64,000 nucleotides of DNA, taken from the NCBI GenBank assembly GCA_905215645.1, contig CAJMQS010000002.1:1-64000 (forward strand), given 5' to 3'. Made by a program: the position numbers and the translations under genes. The notes under the pieces were generated by a model. It was not told the DNA's origin. It worked only from the letters and a program-made list of their open reading frames with translations, and made no database searches. Origin of the DNA: an uncultured bacterium. Lineage in GTDB: Bacteria; Bacillota; Negativicutes; Acidaminococcales; Acidaminococcaceae. Positions 1 through 7,757 of the stretch are shown piece by piece (the stretch's first letter is position 1; every line of letters starts with the position of its first letter).

Positions 1-38
1 AAAACAGGGGCGATGACTTTTAAAACTGTCCTTGACAA

Positions 39-78
39 GGGGTACGGTTTACTTTGCGCGTGCAGTACCCCCTTTTTT
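39..78 (+). terminator. Rho-independent terminator of a plus-strand gene left of the window
   Basis: A 7-bp stem (GGGGTAC at 39-45, GTACCCC at 65-71) is followed by CTTTTTT. The T run lies on the plus strand, so it would end a transcript entering from the left. No gene within the window uses it. Confidence 0.6.
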
Positions 79-266
79 GTCAGCTGTCAACAGTCAACGG
101 TCAGCGGCCGATGGAAATCAATTTTTCAAATTAATTTTGAAATGACAAAAACAATGACGCACCAAACCAGTTTGACCGTCGTTCAACGCCAGCACTGCTG
201 GCTTCCTTTGGCAGTTGACCGTTGACAGCTGACCGTTGACTGGGTGTGCTGCCTATGCAGCACACC
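79..266. repeat. Family A intergenic palindromic element, copy 1
   Basis: The left end carries tandem words of the type GTCAACGGTCAGC and the right end carries their inverted partners, so the ends could pair over about 25 bp. The middle contains the block TGGAAATCAATTTTTCAAATT minus its last base and a CCAGC/GCTGG hairpin. The right edge is a hairpin with arms GTGTGCTGC and GCAGCACAC, stopping a few bases from the queE stop codon. Related copies lie at 15437-15652 and 33328-33585. Confidence 0.7.
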
Positions 267-269
267 CTC

Positions 270-926
270 TCATACCCCTCTCATCTCCGGATCCCAGATG
301 ATTTTGTGGAGCTGGACCTGGATGCAGACCTGGGCCAGCTTGTGCTCTAGGACGAATTCCACCAATTCTTTGGGTTCGATGGCGCCGTACACCGGAGAGA
401 CGTACACCTGGCTCCGGATGGTGTACTCCTGGAGGACCTGTTCCATATCCAACAGGTCCTCCAGGCTTCCCACCACGAACTTCACCACATCGTCTTCCGT
501 GAGCCGGGTAAGGTTTTCCATCCGCATCCGTCCCCGCATCCCAGAAGAAGGGGATTTCACGTCCATGGTATAGAACAGGCCTTTGGGCCGTTCTTCCAAA
601 AGAGGCACCGCCCCGTTGGTTTCGATGTTCACTCCATACCCTTCCCGAGAAAGGGTCCGACACAGCCCTTCCAGAGGCTGCAGTAAAGGTTCGCCTCCGG
701 TGAGGGTCACCTTTTTCCAGGGATAGGAATGGATCCGTTCCAGCAGCGCTTCTTCCGTCAGCTGTTCCCGGGCATCGGACCGTTCCAGGGCATAGCCGGT
801 GTCGCAGTAGCTGCACCGCAGATTGCATCCGGCAAACCGGACGAACACCGCCATGTACCCGGTCCGTTTTCCCTCCCCTTCGATAGAGTCGAAGAGCTCC
901 ACCACAGGAAATGTTTCAGTCTTCAT
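270..926 (-). CDS. queE: 7-carboxy-7-deazaguanine synthase QueE
   Basis: Radical SAM enzyme that converts 6-carboxy-5,6,7,8-tetrahydropterin to 7-carboxy-7-deazaguanine, the ring-contraction step of queuosine precursor synthesis in the cytosol. The 218-residue protein carries the CX3CX2C cluster motif as C34, C38 and C41 (GCNLRCSYC), the substrate segment EGEG near residue 17 and TGGEP at 76-80. Length and order fit the short QueE family. It is the last gene of queF-queC-queD-queE and overlaps the end of queD by 11 bp, suggesting translational coupling. A family A repeat element follows directly. Confidence 0.96.
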   Translation of the reverse strand: MKTETFPVVELFDSIEGEGKRTGYMAVFVRFAGCNLRCSYCDTGYALERSDAREQLTEEALLERIHSYPWKKVTLTGGEPLLQPLEGLCRTLSREGYGVNIETNGAVPLLEERPKGLFYTMDVKSPSSGMRGRMRMENLTRLTEDDVVKFVVGSLEDLLDMEQVLQEYTIRSQVYVSPVYGAIEPKELVEFVLEHKLAQVCIQVQLHKIIWDPEMRGV

Positions 927-1242
927 AAGTGGCCACGTTCCCTTCTGATTCCTGGACGGAGACCCGGGTGCAGAAGGGAATCTGGTCGTGGATCCATTTT
1001 GCGATGTTTTCCGCCGTGGGATTCACTTTCACAATATCATTGATGAAGGCATGGTCCAGCTGCATCACCACATCCTTGATGTGGGTGAAATCCACCACCA
1101 TGCCGTTTTCGTCCAGTTTTTCCCGCTGACAGGTCACATCGATGATCCAGTTGTGCCCATGGAGATGGGTGCATTTGCTTTCGTAAGGCAGCTGGAGGCA
1201 ATGGGCCCCGCTGACTTCGATCCGTTTGGTTACCGTATACAT
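916..1242 (-). CDS. queD: 6-carboxytetrahydropterin synthase QueD
   Basis: Converts 7,8-dihydroneopterin triphosphate to 6-carboxytetrahydropterin, the second step of the preQ0 pathway. The zinc ligands are visible as H14 and the H28/H30 pair of the LHGHNW motif, with catalytic C24 just before it and LDH near residue 63. The ATG at 1242 is preferred over the upstream in-frame TTG at 1248 because GGAGG lies 7 nt before the ATG and only 1 nt before the TTG. At 108 residues it is a compact family member. It begins just after the queC stop. Confidence 0.95.
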   Translation of the reverse strand: MYTVTKRIEVSGAHCLQLPYESKCTHLHGHNWIIDVTCQREKLDENGMVVDFTHIKDVVMQLDHAFINDIVKVNPTAENIAKWIHDQIPFCTRVSVQESEGNVATYED

Positions 1243-1244
1243 GT

Positions 1245-1943
1245 TCAATCCTCCAGTGCCGGGTCTTTCACCCCGTTGGCCGCAAAAGCCCGGGCCCGGT
1301 CGATACAGGTGCCGCAGGTGCCGCAGGGTTTGTCTCCGCCTTCATAGCAGCTCCAGGTCAATTCATAAGGAGTATGGAGCTCCAGTCCCCGTTTCACCAC
1401 GCCGGCCTTGCTGCAGCTGGCAAAAGGTGCCACGATATGGCACTGGTTGTAGGTACCCAGGGCAATAGCCCGTCCCATGGCGTCGATGAAGGCCTCGCTG
1501 CAGTCCGCATAGGCGTTCCCGGCCGCATCATCTGCATGGGCCCCGATGAAAATGGACACATCATCCTTTTCATAGATGCTCATGGCCAGGCTGGCTACCG
1601 CCGACAGCATGAGCCCATTCCGGAAAGGCACATAGGTGGATACCTTCCCTTCCCCGTTTTCTGCAATCTGCTGTTCATAGCTTTTGTGGACGATTTCTTC
1701 CGTAGAATGGGCCAAAAGGGAGCAGTTGGAATACTGGAAGAGCTTGGATAGGTCCAACTCGTAATGGGGCAGCCCGTAATACTCCGCCACCTTCTGGGCA
1801 CACTCCAGTTCCTTCCGGTGTTTCTGTCCGTAAAAAATAGAAACGGTAGATACGTTTTCCCTACCGAATCCTTCCACTGCCACAGAGACGCAGGTGGTAG
1901 AATCCACCCCGCCGCTGGACAGCACCAGTGCCTTCTTATTCAT
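1245..1943 (-). CDS. queC: 7-cyano-7-deazaguanine synthase QueC
   Basis: ATP-dependent ligase that turns 7-carboxy-7-deazaguanine into preQ0 using ammonia. The N-terminus has the PP-loop SGGVDST at residues 9-15. The C-terminus has the zinc cluster WSCYEGGDKPCGTCGTC with four cysteines. The open frame extends 21 codons further upstream, but the ATG at 1943 places the PP-loop where the family has it, and that start overlaps the end of queF by 8 bp, which fits coupling. The 232-residue length is typical. Confidence 0.96.
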   Translation of the reverse strand: MNKKALVLSSGGVDSTTCVSVAVEGFGRENVSTVSIFYGQKHRKELECAQKVAEYYGLPHYELDLSKLFQYSNCSLLAHSTEEIVHKSYEQQIAENGEGKVSTYVPFRNGLMLSAVASLAMSIYEKDDVSIFIGAHADDAAGNAYADCSEAFIDAMGRAIALGTYNQCHIVAPFASCSKAGVVKRGLELHTPYELTWSCYEGGDKPCGTCGTCIDRARAFAANGVKDPALED

Positions 1944-2400
1944 GGACAAAAGCCTCCATTCTCCGCTGGGCCATGTCTTTGTATTCCGGCTGATAATACA
2001 CCGCAAAAGGCAGGATGCTGATGCCGCCCCGGGGATTGAAATAGCCCGCCACTTCCAGATATTTGGGCTGGAGCAATTTCACCAGGTCGTTTTTGATGAT
2101 GTTCACACAGTCCTCGTGGAAATCCCCGTTGTTCCGGAAGGAAAACAGGTACAGTTTCAGGGACTTGCTTTCCACCAGTTTGTGATCCGGGATGTAGCTG
2201 ATCACAATCCGGCCAAAATCCGGCTGGCCGGTTTTGGGACAAAGGCTGGTGAATTCCGGACAGTTCAGCTTTACCATGTAGGGAGCCTCTTCATGTTTGT
2301 TGGGAAAGCATTCCAATACTTCCGGCGCATACGTATTCTGGTACACCGTATGGCCGCTGCCCAGTTCGGTCACACCCTGCAATTCTTCTTTTGTTCTCAT
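1936..2400 (-). CDS. queF: NADPH-dependent preQ0 reductase QueF (type I)
   Basis: Reduces the nitrile of preQ0 to the amine of preQ1, the only known biological nitrile reduction. The 154-residue length marks the unimodular type I form. Catalytic C54 lies in TSLCPKTGQPDF with the partner D61, followed by the QueF motif ESKSLKLY and the FRNNG segment. First gene of the queFCDE operon, behind a good sigma-70 type promoter. The presence of all four genes implies the cell makes preQ1 itself. Confidence 0.96.
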   Translation of the reverse strand: MRTKEELQGVTELGSGHTVYQNTYAPEVLECFPNKHEEAPYMVKLNCPEFTSLCPKTGQPDFGRIVISYIPDHKLVESKSLKLYLFSFRNNGDFHEDCVNIIKNDLVKLLQPKYLEVAGYFNPRGGISILPFAVYYQPEYKDMAQRRMEAFVHE

Positions 2401-2478
2401 CGTGATTCCTCCAAAAAGTACAGTTCTGGGAAAATCCGCATCCGAAAAAAACAGTTCCGGGCGGACTCACAAATTTAA

Positions 2479-2507
2479 ATTATACCGTATACGGGAATAA
2501 AATGAAA
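2479..2507 (-). promoter_or_regulatory. queF operon promoter with a palindrome in the spacer
   Basis: On the minus strand TTTCAT is followed after exactly 17 bp by TATAAT, giving a start site about 70 bp before queF. The spacer contains the perfect 10-bp palindrome CCGTATACGG at 2485-2494, well placed for a repressor. I see no preQ1 riboswitch consensus in the leader. Confidence 0.6.
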
Positions 2508-2544
2508 GATGTGGACATCGGGCGAACCAGGCAACACGGCTGCG

Positions 2545-2740
2545 CCGGTCTTGGTCGGGAGTCAGGAGTCAGAAGTCGGAAGCCTCAGGACAGGATCCGC
2601 CTGGCTGGACGGATCCTTTTGATTATGTAGAACCAGATTCAAAGTCAACTTGAGATATCATTTGGTTCAAAGGTTCTACACATTCAAAAATTTGCTTGCA
2701 AATTTAATATTCGGCTCCAGACTTCAGACTTGAGCCGCTA
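2545..2740. repeat. Degenerate family of GTCAGA-word inverted repeats (non-coding gap)
   Basis: The 438-bp gap between queF and the next gene holds no credible gene. It contains tandem words (GGGAGTCAGGAGTCAGAAGTC at 2550 onward) with an inverted counterpart near 2715-2735, a GGATCCG hairpin at 2589-2611, an 11-bp inverted pair around GTAGAACC at 2625 and 2671, and the palindrome AAATTTGC-TT-GCAAATTT. It resembles the other intergenic palindromic elements of this window but matches neither main family closely. Confidence 0.45.
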
Positions 2741-2770
2741 TAGGGCTCTATAGCTAAGTAAATGTTGACA

Positions 2771-2812
2771 AAGTGGGGAGTTATCCACGAAAAGGTGGAT
2801 AACTCCCCACTT
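2771..2812. terminator. Perfect 18-bp stem-loop after the C_GCAxxG_C_C gene
   Basis: Arms AAGTGGGGAGTTATCCAC (2771-2788) and its exact complement (2795-2812) enclose a 6-nt loop. It lies 27 bp beyond the stop of the minus-strand gene at 2839. The T run on the minus side is poor, so terminator function is probable rather than certain. Each arm ends in TTATCCAC, the core of the DnaA box consensus. Confidence 0.6.
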
Positions 2813-2838
2813 GTCCACATTTTTCTGTTTTCCAGCTC

Positions 2839-3237
2839 TCACCCTAGGTGTTTTTCCAGGCCCAGGACGGCCAGCCGTACACAGTCATCACAGGAACAGA
2901 GCATTTTCCCCGTCCCCACGCCTTTTAGGTCCTTACAGATGGTGGCACCGGCTTTTTCTTTGAATTCCTGGAGGATGTCCTTCATCACCAGTTTGGGTTC
3001 CCGGCCGCTTTTGTCCAGCAGTCCCAGTACTACTGCTGCGCCCGTCAGTGCCCCGCAGGTGGCTTCCATGCCGCCCATGCCGGAACCGAAAGCAGCTCCC
3101 AAGGCCCGGAGTTCTTCTATGGATTTACCCAGTCTGTCCTGGTAGGCCAGGATCACTGCCTGGGCACAGTTGGTATGCACCCCGGCAGCATGTTTCAGGG
3201 CCACAGCCTGTTCCGCCCGCGTTGTTGTTTCTATCAT
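2839..3237 (-). CDS. C_GCAxxG_C_C family putative redox protein
   Basis: 132-residue protein of the family named for its cysteine pattern. C24 lies in NCAQAV, C61 in MEATCGALTGA, C100 follows, and a CSCDDC cluster sits near residues 113-118. Members are thought to be redox-active, sometimes fused to electron carriers, but no reaction is established. No signal peptide is seen, so it is probably cytoplasmic. It stands alone between two non-coding stretches, and a strong stem-loop follows. Confidence 0.85.
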   Translation of the reverse strand: MIETTTRAEQAVALKHAAGVHTNCAQAVILAYQDRLGKSIEELRALGAAFGSGMGGMEATCGALTGAAVVLGLLDKSGREPKLVMKDILQEFKEKAGATICKDLKGVGTGKMLCSCDDCVRLAVLGLEKHLG

Positions 3238-3322
3238 TGGATCAAATCCCCCTCACAAAATACTGTATCTATTATACTGATTCTGCTCCGCAGAAACAAC
3301 TTGTATCCTGCAGCCACTTTTT

Positions 3323-3727
3323 TCAGATTCCATGAGTTCGACGCTCCCTTTGTTCCTGAGCCCAGCTCCGGCGGCTCCGGGGTTCTCCCAGTACCAAAGT
3401 CCACAGCATCCCCTGGCGCAGGGTCCCGGGAAGAGCCGGATGCACGGGAGCTGCTGTTTTCCGTTCCCGGATCTCCCCTACCTGGGGGGCCACCGTTGGT
3501 TTCAGATCTTGGATTTCCTCCACCAAATCACTGTGCACCGGTTTTACAGTGGGCTGTACCACCGGTTCCTTCCGGGCAGGAGCCTGGGCTTCCTCACAGA
3601 CAAAGGGGCCTGGCCTACGGTCCGGTGCCGGCTGCTGCACTTTCTGGGGCTTTTTCTTCTTTTTCAGGAACTGTCCCGCCAGCAGGAAAGCCATCCACAG
3701 CAGGAACAGCAGCAGATCACTTCTCAT
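3323..3727 (-). CDS. Small membrane-anchored proline-rich protein
   Basis: 134 residues with one N-terminal membrane segment (about residues 4-20), then a lysine patch (KKKKKPQK), a proline-rich middle, and a conserved-looking end with LRQGMLWTLVLGEPRSRR. I recognise this C-terminal VLGEPR-type motif from small uncharacterised Firmicutes proteins but know no function. It begins 12 bp after the floA stop and so belongs to the nfeD-floA operon, which hints at a role with the flotillin membrane domain. Confidence 0.7.
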   Translation of the reverse strand: MRSDLLLFLLWMAFLLAGQFLKKKKKPQKVQQPAPDRRPGPFVCEEAQAPARKEPVVQPTVKPVHSDLVEEIQDLKPTVAPQVGEIRERKTAAPVHPALPGTLRQGMLWTLVLGEPRSRRSWAQEQRERRTHGI

Positions 3728-3739
3728 GACAGCCTCCCG

Positions 3740-4738
3740 TCATTTTTCCGGTTTCCGTGTGGCCGGCAGCTCGTCCTGCTGCGGCGCCACCAGGCTTTCC
3801 CGCATTTTCGTATCTGCCATCAGGTTCTTCAGCTGGTAATAATCCATGGCTCCCAGATGGCCTTCCCTGAGGGCCTGGGCCAAGGCTTCCGGCACTTGGG
3901 CCTGGGCTTCCACCACTTTCGCCTGCATTTCCTGGGTGTAGGCCCGCATTTCCTGCTCCTTGGCCACAGCCATGGCCCGGCGTTCTTCGGCCTTGGCCTG
4001 GGCAATGTTCTTATCCGCTTCTGCCTGGTCCGTCATGAGCTGTGCCCCGATGTTCCGGCCTACATCTACGTCTGCAATGTCGATGGAGAGGATTTCAAAG
4101 GCAGAGCCCGCATCCAGCCCCTTGCTCAGGACGGTCCGAGAAATGTGATCCGGGTTTTCCAATACATCTGTATGTTCTTCCGAAGACCCCACGGTGGTAA
4201 CGATGCCTTCTCCCACCCGGGCGATGATGGTGCTTTCCCCGGCACCGCCTACCAACCGGTCGATATTGGCCCGTACCGTGACCCGGGCCCGCACCTTCAG
4301 TTCGATGCCATTCTTAGCCACAGCGGAAATCAGCGGAGTCTCGATGACTTTGGGATTGACGCTCATCTGGACCGCCTCCAGAACATCCCGGCCGGCCAGG
4401 TCGATGGCCGCAGCCCGTTCAAAAGTCAGGGGAATGGCCGCCCGTTCCGCTGCGATCAGAGCGTCCACCACCCGGTCCACATCCCCGCCGGCCAGATAAT
4501 GGGCTTCCAGCTGATCCACGTTCACATCCAGCCCGGCTTTATTGGCTTTCACCAAAGGCAGAATGATCTTGGAGGGGATGACCCGGCGCAGCCGCATGCC
4601 CACCAAGGTAAAGATGTGCACATTGACTCCGGCGGCCATGGCTGAAATCCACAGGCCCAGAGGGACAAAGTGCAGGAACAGGACAATGATGACCAGGATA
4701 GCCACCAGGAATACGGTACTGCCTAAAATTGCGATCAT
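3740..4738 (-). CDS. floA: Flotillin-like protein FloA
   Basis: SPFH-domain membrane protein that forms functional membrane microdomains and affects membrane fluidity and cell-envelope enzymes in other bacteria. The 332 residues show an N-terminal hydrophobic hairpin (about 3-28), the SPFH region, and an Ala/Glu-rich coiled coil (EAQAQVPEALAQALREG) that drives oligomerisation. Length matches Bacillus FloA (YqfA). The start overlaps the nfeD stop by 4 bp, the classic NfeD-flotillin pairing. Confidence 0.95.
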   Translation of the reverse strand: MIAILGSTVFLVAILVIIVLFLHFVPLGLWISAMAAGVNVHIFTLVGMRLRRVIPSKIILPLVKANKAGLDVNVDQLEAHYLAGGDVDRVVDALIAAERAAIPLTFERAAAIDLAGRDVLEAVQMSVNPKVIETPLISAVAKNGIELKVRARVTVRANIDRLVGGAGESTIIARVGEGIVTTVGSSEEHTDVLENPDHISRTVLSKGLDAGSAFEILSIDIADVDVGRNIGAQLMTDQAEADKNIAQAKAEERRAMAVAKEQEMRAYTQEMQAKVVEAQAQVPEALAQALREGHLGAMDYYQLKNLMADTKMRESLVAPQQDELPATRKPEK

Positions 4739-5205
4739 GGATTCTCCTCCTTCCGGACCACAGTCCGACCTCCGGTTACAGACACCACCTTGATGGCGGT
4801 TCCCGGTTCATAAAATTCTCCTTCGGTGATCACATCCACCAATTCCCCATCAATCAGGGCGCGGCCGGAAGGACGCAAGACCGTCTGGGTAATTCCCTTC
4901 CGTCCCAAAAGATCCTTCCGTTCCGCCTGGCCCGTATAGCCCCGGGCTGCCGTAGAACGGAGATGCAGGGTGACATGGCGGCCCAGCCAGCTGCCCGGGC
5001 CCCGGCGGACGAGCCACCAGCCCAGCAGCACCAAAAAGAGCAGCAGGCCTCCCACCAGAGCCGCAGCTTGCGCCGTGGCCCCCAGGGCCAGATACAGCGC
5101 TCCCAAGAGACACAGGATTCCACTGATGCCGAAGATCCCGAAACCGGGGATAAAGGATTCCACAGCCAGCAGGATCAGGCCGGCTGCCAACAGTTGGATT
5201 GCCAT
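4735..5205 (-). CDS. NfeD-like membrane protein, flotillin partner
   Basis: 156 residues: hydrophobic segments at the N-terminus (about 3-70) and an OB-fold NfeD domain at the C-terminus beginning near GYTGQAERKDLLGRKG. No ClpP-like protease domain is present, so this is the short NfeD1b type. The frame extends 12 codons further, but the ATG at 5205 has AAAGGAGGT 7-8 nt upstream. It is the first gene of a three-gene operon with floA; NfeD proteins of this type support flotillin assembly. Confidence 0.88.
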   Translation of the reverse strand: MAIQLLAAGLILLAVESFIPGFGIFGISGILCLLGALYLALGATAQAAALVGGLLLFLVLLGWWLVRRGPGSWLGRHVTLHLRSTAARGYTGQAERKDLLGRKGITQTVLRPSGRALIDGELVDVITEGEFYEPGTAIKVVSVTGGRTVVRKEENP

Positions 5206-5309
5206 GGTATGCACCTCCTTTGCAGAATCAACAGGAATCAATAGATATTATTCGAGATAAAGAGGAAAATCCCTGCTTTCTCCTCTCTCCCCCAAAAAAC
5301 GCATATAAA

Positions 5310-5341
5310 AAGACGATACAGCGTTACGCATGTATCGTCTT
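5310..5341 (-). terminator. Terminator of the tRNA cluster
   Basis: On the minus strand a stem AAGACGATACA paired with TGTATCGTCTT and a 10-nt loop is followed by TTTTTATATG. It lies just beyond the tRNA-Val gene and would end the tri-tRNA transcript. Confidence 0.85.
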
Positions 5342-5347
5342 CTTTTG

Positions 5348-5423
5348 TGGTGGGCGCTAACAGGATCGAACTGCTGACATTCTGCTTGTAAGGCAGACGC
5401 TCTCCCAGCTGAGCTAAGCGCCC
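5348..5423 (-). tRNA. tRNA-Val (anticodon TAC)
   Basis: A 76-nt cloverleaf with acceptor GGGCGCT/AGCGCCC, anticodon stem TCTGC/GCAGA and loop CTTACAA, so anticodon TAC. The T arm reads AGCAG-TTCGATC-CTGTT with wobble pairing. CCA is encoded. Confidence 0.95.
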
Positions 5424-5433
5424 GAAAAAAATG

Positions 5434-5508
5434 TGGTGACCGGAGGGGGAATCGAACCCCCGATACCGCCGTGAAAGGGCGGTGTCTTAACCGCTTGACC
5501 ATCCGGCC
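5434..5508 (-). tRNA. tRNA-Glu (anticodon TTC)
   Basis: 75 nt, acceptor GGCCGGA/TCCGGTC, anticodon stem CCGCC/GGCGG around loop CTTTCAC, so anticodon TTC. The T arm is GGGGG-TTCGATT-CCCCC. CCA is encoded. It is 10 bp from tRNA-Val and 8 bp from tRNA-Lys in one transcription unit. Confidence 0.95.
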
Positions 5509-5516
5509 AAAAAAAA

Positions 5517-5592
5517 TGGTGATCCGCCAGAGGATCGAACTCTGGACACCCTGATTAAGAGTCAGGTGCTCTACCAGCTGAGCTAGCGGACC
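5517..5592 (-). tRNA. tRNA-Lys (anticodon CTT)
   Basis: 76 nt, acceptor GGTCCGC/GCGGATC, anticodon stem CCTGA/TCAGG with loop CTCTTAA, so anticodon CTT reading AAG. The T arm is CAGAG-TTCGATC-CTCTG, and CCA is encoded. First gene of the tRNA transcript. Confidence 0.94.
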
Positions 5593-5628
5593 ATCATGTC
5601 GTTGGCTTCATCAACCGTCGACTATGTT

Positions 5629-5657
5629 AGTATACAAGATTCTCCCGAATTTGACAA
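5629..5657 (-). promoter_or_regulatory. Promoter of the tRNA cluster
   Basis: Minus strand TTGTCA, 17-bp spacer, TATACT. The expected start lies about 30 bp before tRNA-Lys. Confidence 0.75.
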
Positions 5658-5677
5658 CCCCTTTTTTGAAAAATTTT

Positions 5678-6712
5678 CTACTTTTTTCTGCTGAGCCAAC
5701 GGTGGGCCGCCTTCAGCACCTGCTGCACCGTCAGGTCCCGCATGCAGCGCATGTCGTCACAGTGGTGCTTCATGCCTTTGCGGCAGCCGTCACAGGGGGG
5801 ATCAGCCCGAACGATGGAGGCCAGTCTGGTATAGGGTCCATACAGCTCGGGATGGCTGGGTCCATACATGGCCACAATGGGAACTTTTTGGCTGATGGCC
5901 ACATGCATGGGGCCGCTGTCGTTGGTGATGATCAGGCTGCACCGGCTCATGGCCGCCGCCAGTTCACCCAGGGAAAATTTTCCCGTGGCGATCATGGGCT
6001 TACTTTTCATAAAAGCTACTGCCTCCTGGACCATTGCCTCATCCATGGAGCCCCCGAAGAACACCGTCCGGTATCCTTCCTTAGCCAGGGTATCCGCCAC
6101 CTGAGCGAACCGCTCCGGAGCCCACCGTTTGGTGACCACCGCACTGCCGATGTTGAACCCCACCACTTTCTCTCCCGGCTGCAGGTCCTGGGCCGCCCAG
6201 AAGGCTTCTGCCGCTTTTTTGTGCTCCGGCCCTGGGAACACTTCCAATCCATTATGCTGGGGGTGCTCCACCCCGATCCGCTTCAGCACATCCAGGTACA
6301 TATCCGCCGCATGGATCTTCCGGTTCAGCTTCAGCCAGGGATGGAAGAAGCCCCGGAACAGGAAATGGGAAGCCCCCACCTTCACCGGTACCACTGCCAT
6401 GGCATCGATGAAGGAACACCGTTCATTGGGATGCAGGTTGATCAGTACATCGAAATGGGCATCGGTGATTTTCCGGCTCATGGCCCACAGGGCTCGGAGG
6501 TTGTTGTCCTTCCCTTTTTTGTCGATGGTCCACACATGGTCGATATTGGGATTGTATGCCACGATTTCCTTCAGCTTCTCATCCACCAGATAAGTGATGT
6601 CCGCTCCGGGAGCTGCCTTCCGCAGGGCATGGAGGAAGGGCGTGGTGAGCACCAGATCTCCCAGGTGCATCAGGAAGGTCACGATGATTTTCTTCCCTGC
6701 CAGTTCAGTCAC
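5678..6712 (-). CDS. Glycosyltransferase family 9, LPS heptosyltransferase-like
   Basis: 344-residue GT9 enzyme that should transfer a heptose (or related sugar) from ADP-heptose to the LPS core at the cytoplasmic face. The N-terminal Rossmann half begins with the acceptor-side motif MHLGDLVLTTP. The C-terminal half has the nucleotide-binding NDSGPMHVA. The end carries CDGC, HHC and RCM cysteines, also seen in the neighbour. It is the last gene of the heptose operon and overlaps waaC by 8 bp. WaaF- or WaaQ-like specificity cannot be told from sequence alone. Confidence 0.88.
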   Translation of the reverse strand: MTELAGKKIIVTFLMHLGDLVLTTPFLHALRKAAPGADITYLVDEKLKEIVAYNPNIDHVWTIDKKGKDNNLRALWAMSRKITDAHFDVLINLHPNERCSFIDAMAVVPVKVGASHFLFRGFFHPWLKLNRKIHAADMYLDVLKRIGVEHPQHNGLEVFPGPEHKKAAEAFWAAQDLQPGEKVVGFNIGSAVVTKRWAPERFAQVADTLAKEGYRTVFFGGSMDEAMVQEAVAFMKSKPMIATGKFSLGELAAAMSRCSLIITNDSGPMHVAISQKVPIVAMYGPSHPELYGPYTRLASIVRADPPCDGCRKGMKHHCDDMRCMRDLTVQQVLKAAHRWLSRKK

Positions 6713-7757
6713 AGTCTCTTGCCTCCTTCTCCTTGAACAGCTTGTAAACCTGCTCCGGGGTCACGGCCCCCATGCAGTTCCAGTGGTCACAGTGTTTTTT
6801 CAGGCAGCCGGCACAGGAGACCGGGCTCACCAGCACGGTGGCCTGGGGATTCCCGTAGGGCCCGGTCCGATCCGGCCGGGTGGGACCGTACATGGTCACC
6901 AGAGGCTTCTGGAGTGCCGCTGCGATATGGAGAGGTCCCGTATCCCCACTGACATAGAACCGTGCTTCTTTGATGAGAGCTCCCAATTCCCGGAGGCTGG
7001 TCTGTCCGATCCAATCCAAAAGATGGGGGTCCGGCCCCACCAGCTCCCGGATCATTTCTCCCAGAGACGCATCTCCAGGACCGCCGGCCAGTACCACCCA
7101 GATTCCCTCTGCCAGGAACTTTCGAGCGAGAGCTGCATAATGTCCGGTCGGCCACCGTTTGGTTTCCCACCGGGCGCCAGGCACCAACACCACATAGGGA
7201 AGCTTTTCTCCCTCCGGCATCCCCGCTTCCTGGAGCCGCCGGCGGATGGTCTTCCGCTCTTCGGCAAGCGCCGGCATGGGATAGGTGATCTTTTTCACCT
7301 TGGCTCCCAGATACCGGGCCACGTCCAGGTACCGCTCGATTACGTGATCATGGGCATGGGCTCCCACAATGGGGCGGGACACCAGCCGGCTCCCCTCCCG
7401 CATCTCACAGTAGCCGATCCGATGGGGACAGCCGGTGAGCCATGCCATCACGGCACTTTTGAACAGGCCCTGGAGGTCGATGACCAGGTCGAACTTCTTT
7501 CCCTGGAGCAGGGCCCGGGTTTCCCGGAGGGTCTTCCATTTATCCCCCCACCCCATCTTCCCGAAGGCCTTCTTGTCAAAATACAGCACTTCATCGATGA
7601 TGGGTGGTTCCGGCACAAAGGCGCTGAATTGGGGATGGACCAGCCAGCTGATCCGGCTGTCTGGAAACGTCTCTCGGAGAGCTGCCGCAAAGGGCAGAGC
7701 ATGGATCACATCCCCCAGAGAACTCATTTTGATGATCAGGATGTTCTTGTAGGTCAC
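6705..7757 (-). CDS. waaC: LPS heptosyltransferase I-like (WaaC)
   Basis: 350-residue GT9 protein. The features K-MSSLGDVIHALP at the N-terminus, DLQGLFKSA in the first domain, an EGS segment and GDTGPLHIAAAL in the second domain follow the WaaC plan, which adds the first L-glycero-D-manno-heptose to Kdo. Cysteines at the end (CAGC, HCDHWNC) recall those of the downstream paralogue. Overlaps gmhB by 4 bp. The symbol rests on motif order; WaaF-type activity is possible. Confidence 0.82.
   Translation of the reverse strand: MTYKNILIIKMSSLGDVIHALPFAAALRETFPDSRISWLVHPQFSAFVPEPPIIDEVLYFDKKAFGKMGWGDKWKTLRETRALLQGKKFDLVIDLQGLFKSAVMAWLTGCPHRIGYCEMREGSRLVSRPIVGAHAHDHVIERYLDVARYLGAKVKKITYPMPALAEERKTIRRRLQEAGMPEGEKLPYVVLVPGARWETKRWPTGHYAALARKFLAEGIWVVLAGGPGDASLGEMIRELVGPDPHLLDWIGQTSLRELGALIKEARFYVSGDTGPLHIAAALQKPLVTMYGPTRPDRTGPYGNPQATVLVSPVSCAGCLKKHCDHWNCMGAVTPEQVYKLFKEKEARDCD

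Noticed and set aside
13..225. A 70-codon plus-strand frame at the start of the window
   Set aside because: It crosses a terminator hairpin and the family A repeat, with no ribosome binding site and no recognisable protein features.
79..266. CRISPR array from the tandem words
   Set aside because: The words are 6-7 nt, contiguous, and mirrored at the other end. There are no spacers of constant length and no cas genes.
2401..2478. PreQ1 riboswitch in the queF leader
   Set aside because: I searched by eye for the class I stem with its A-rich tail and for class II features. Neither is present, and the leader is only about 70 nt.
2513..2626. A 37-codon plus-strand frame ending in a GGATCC hairpin with a T run
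   Set aside because: There is no ribosome binding site, and the frame is made of repeat words. The hairpin could end a non-coding transcript, but no promoter points to it.
2771..2812. Replication origin
   Set aside because: Two DnaA-like cores in one terminator stem are not enough. There is no cluster of boxes, no A+T-rich unwinding region next to it and no dnaA or dnaN gene nearby.
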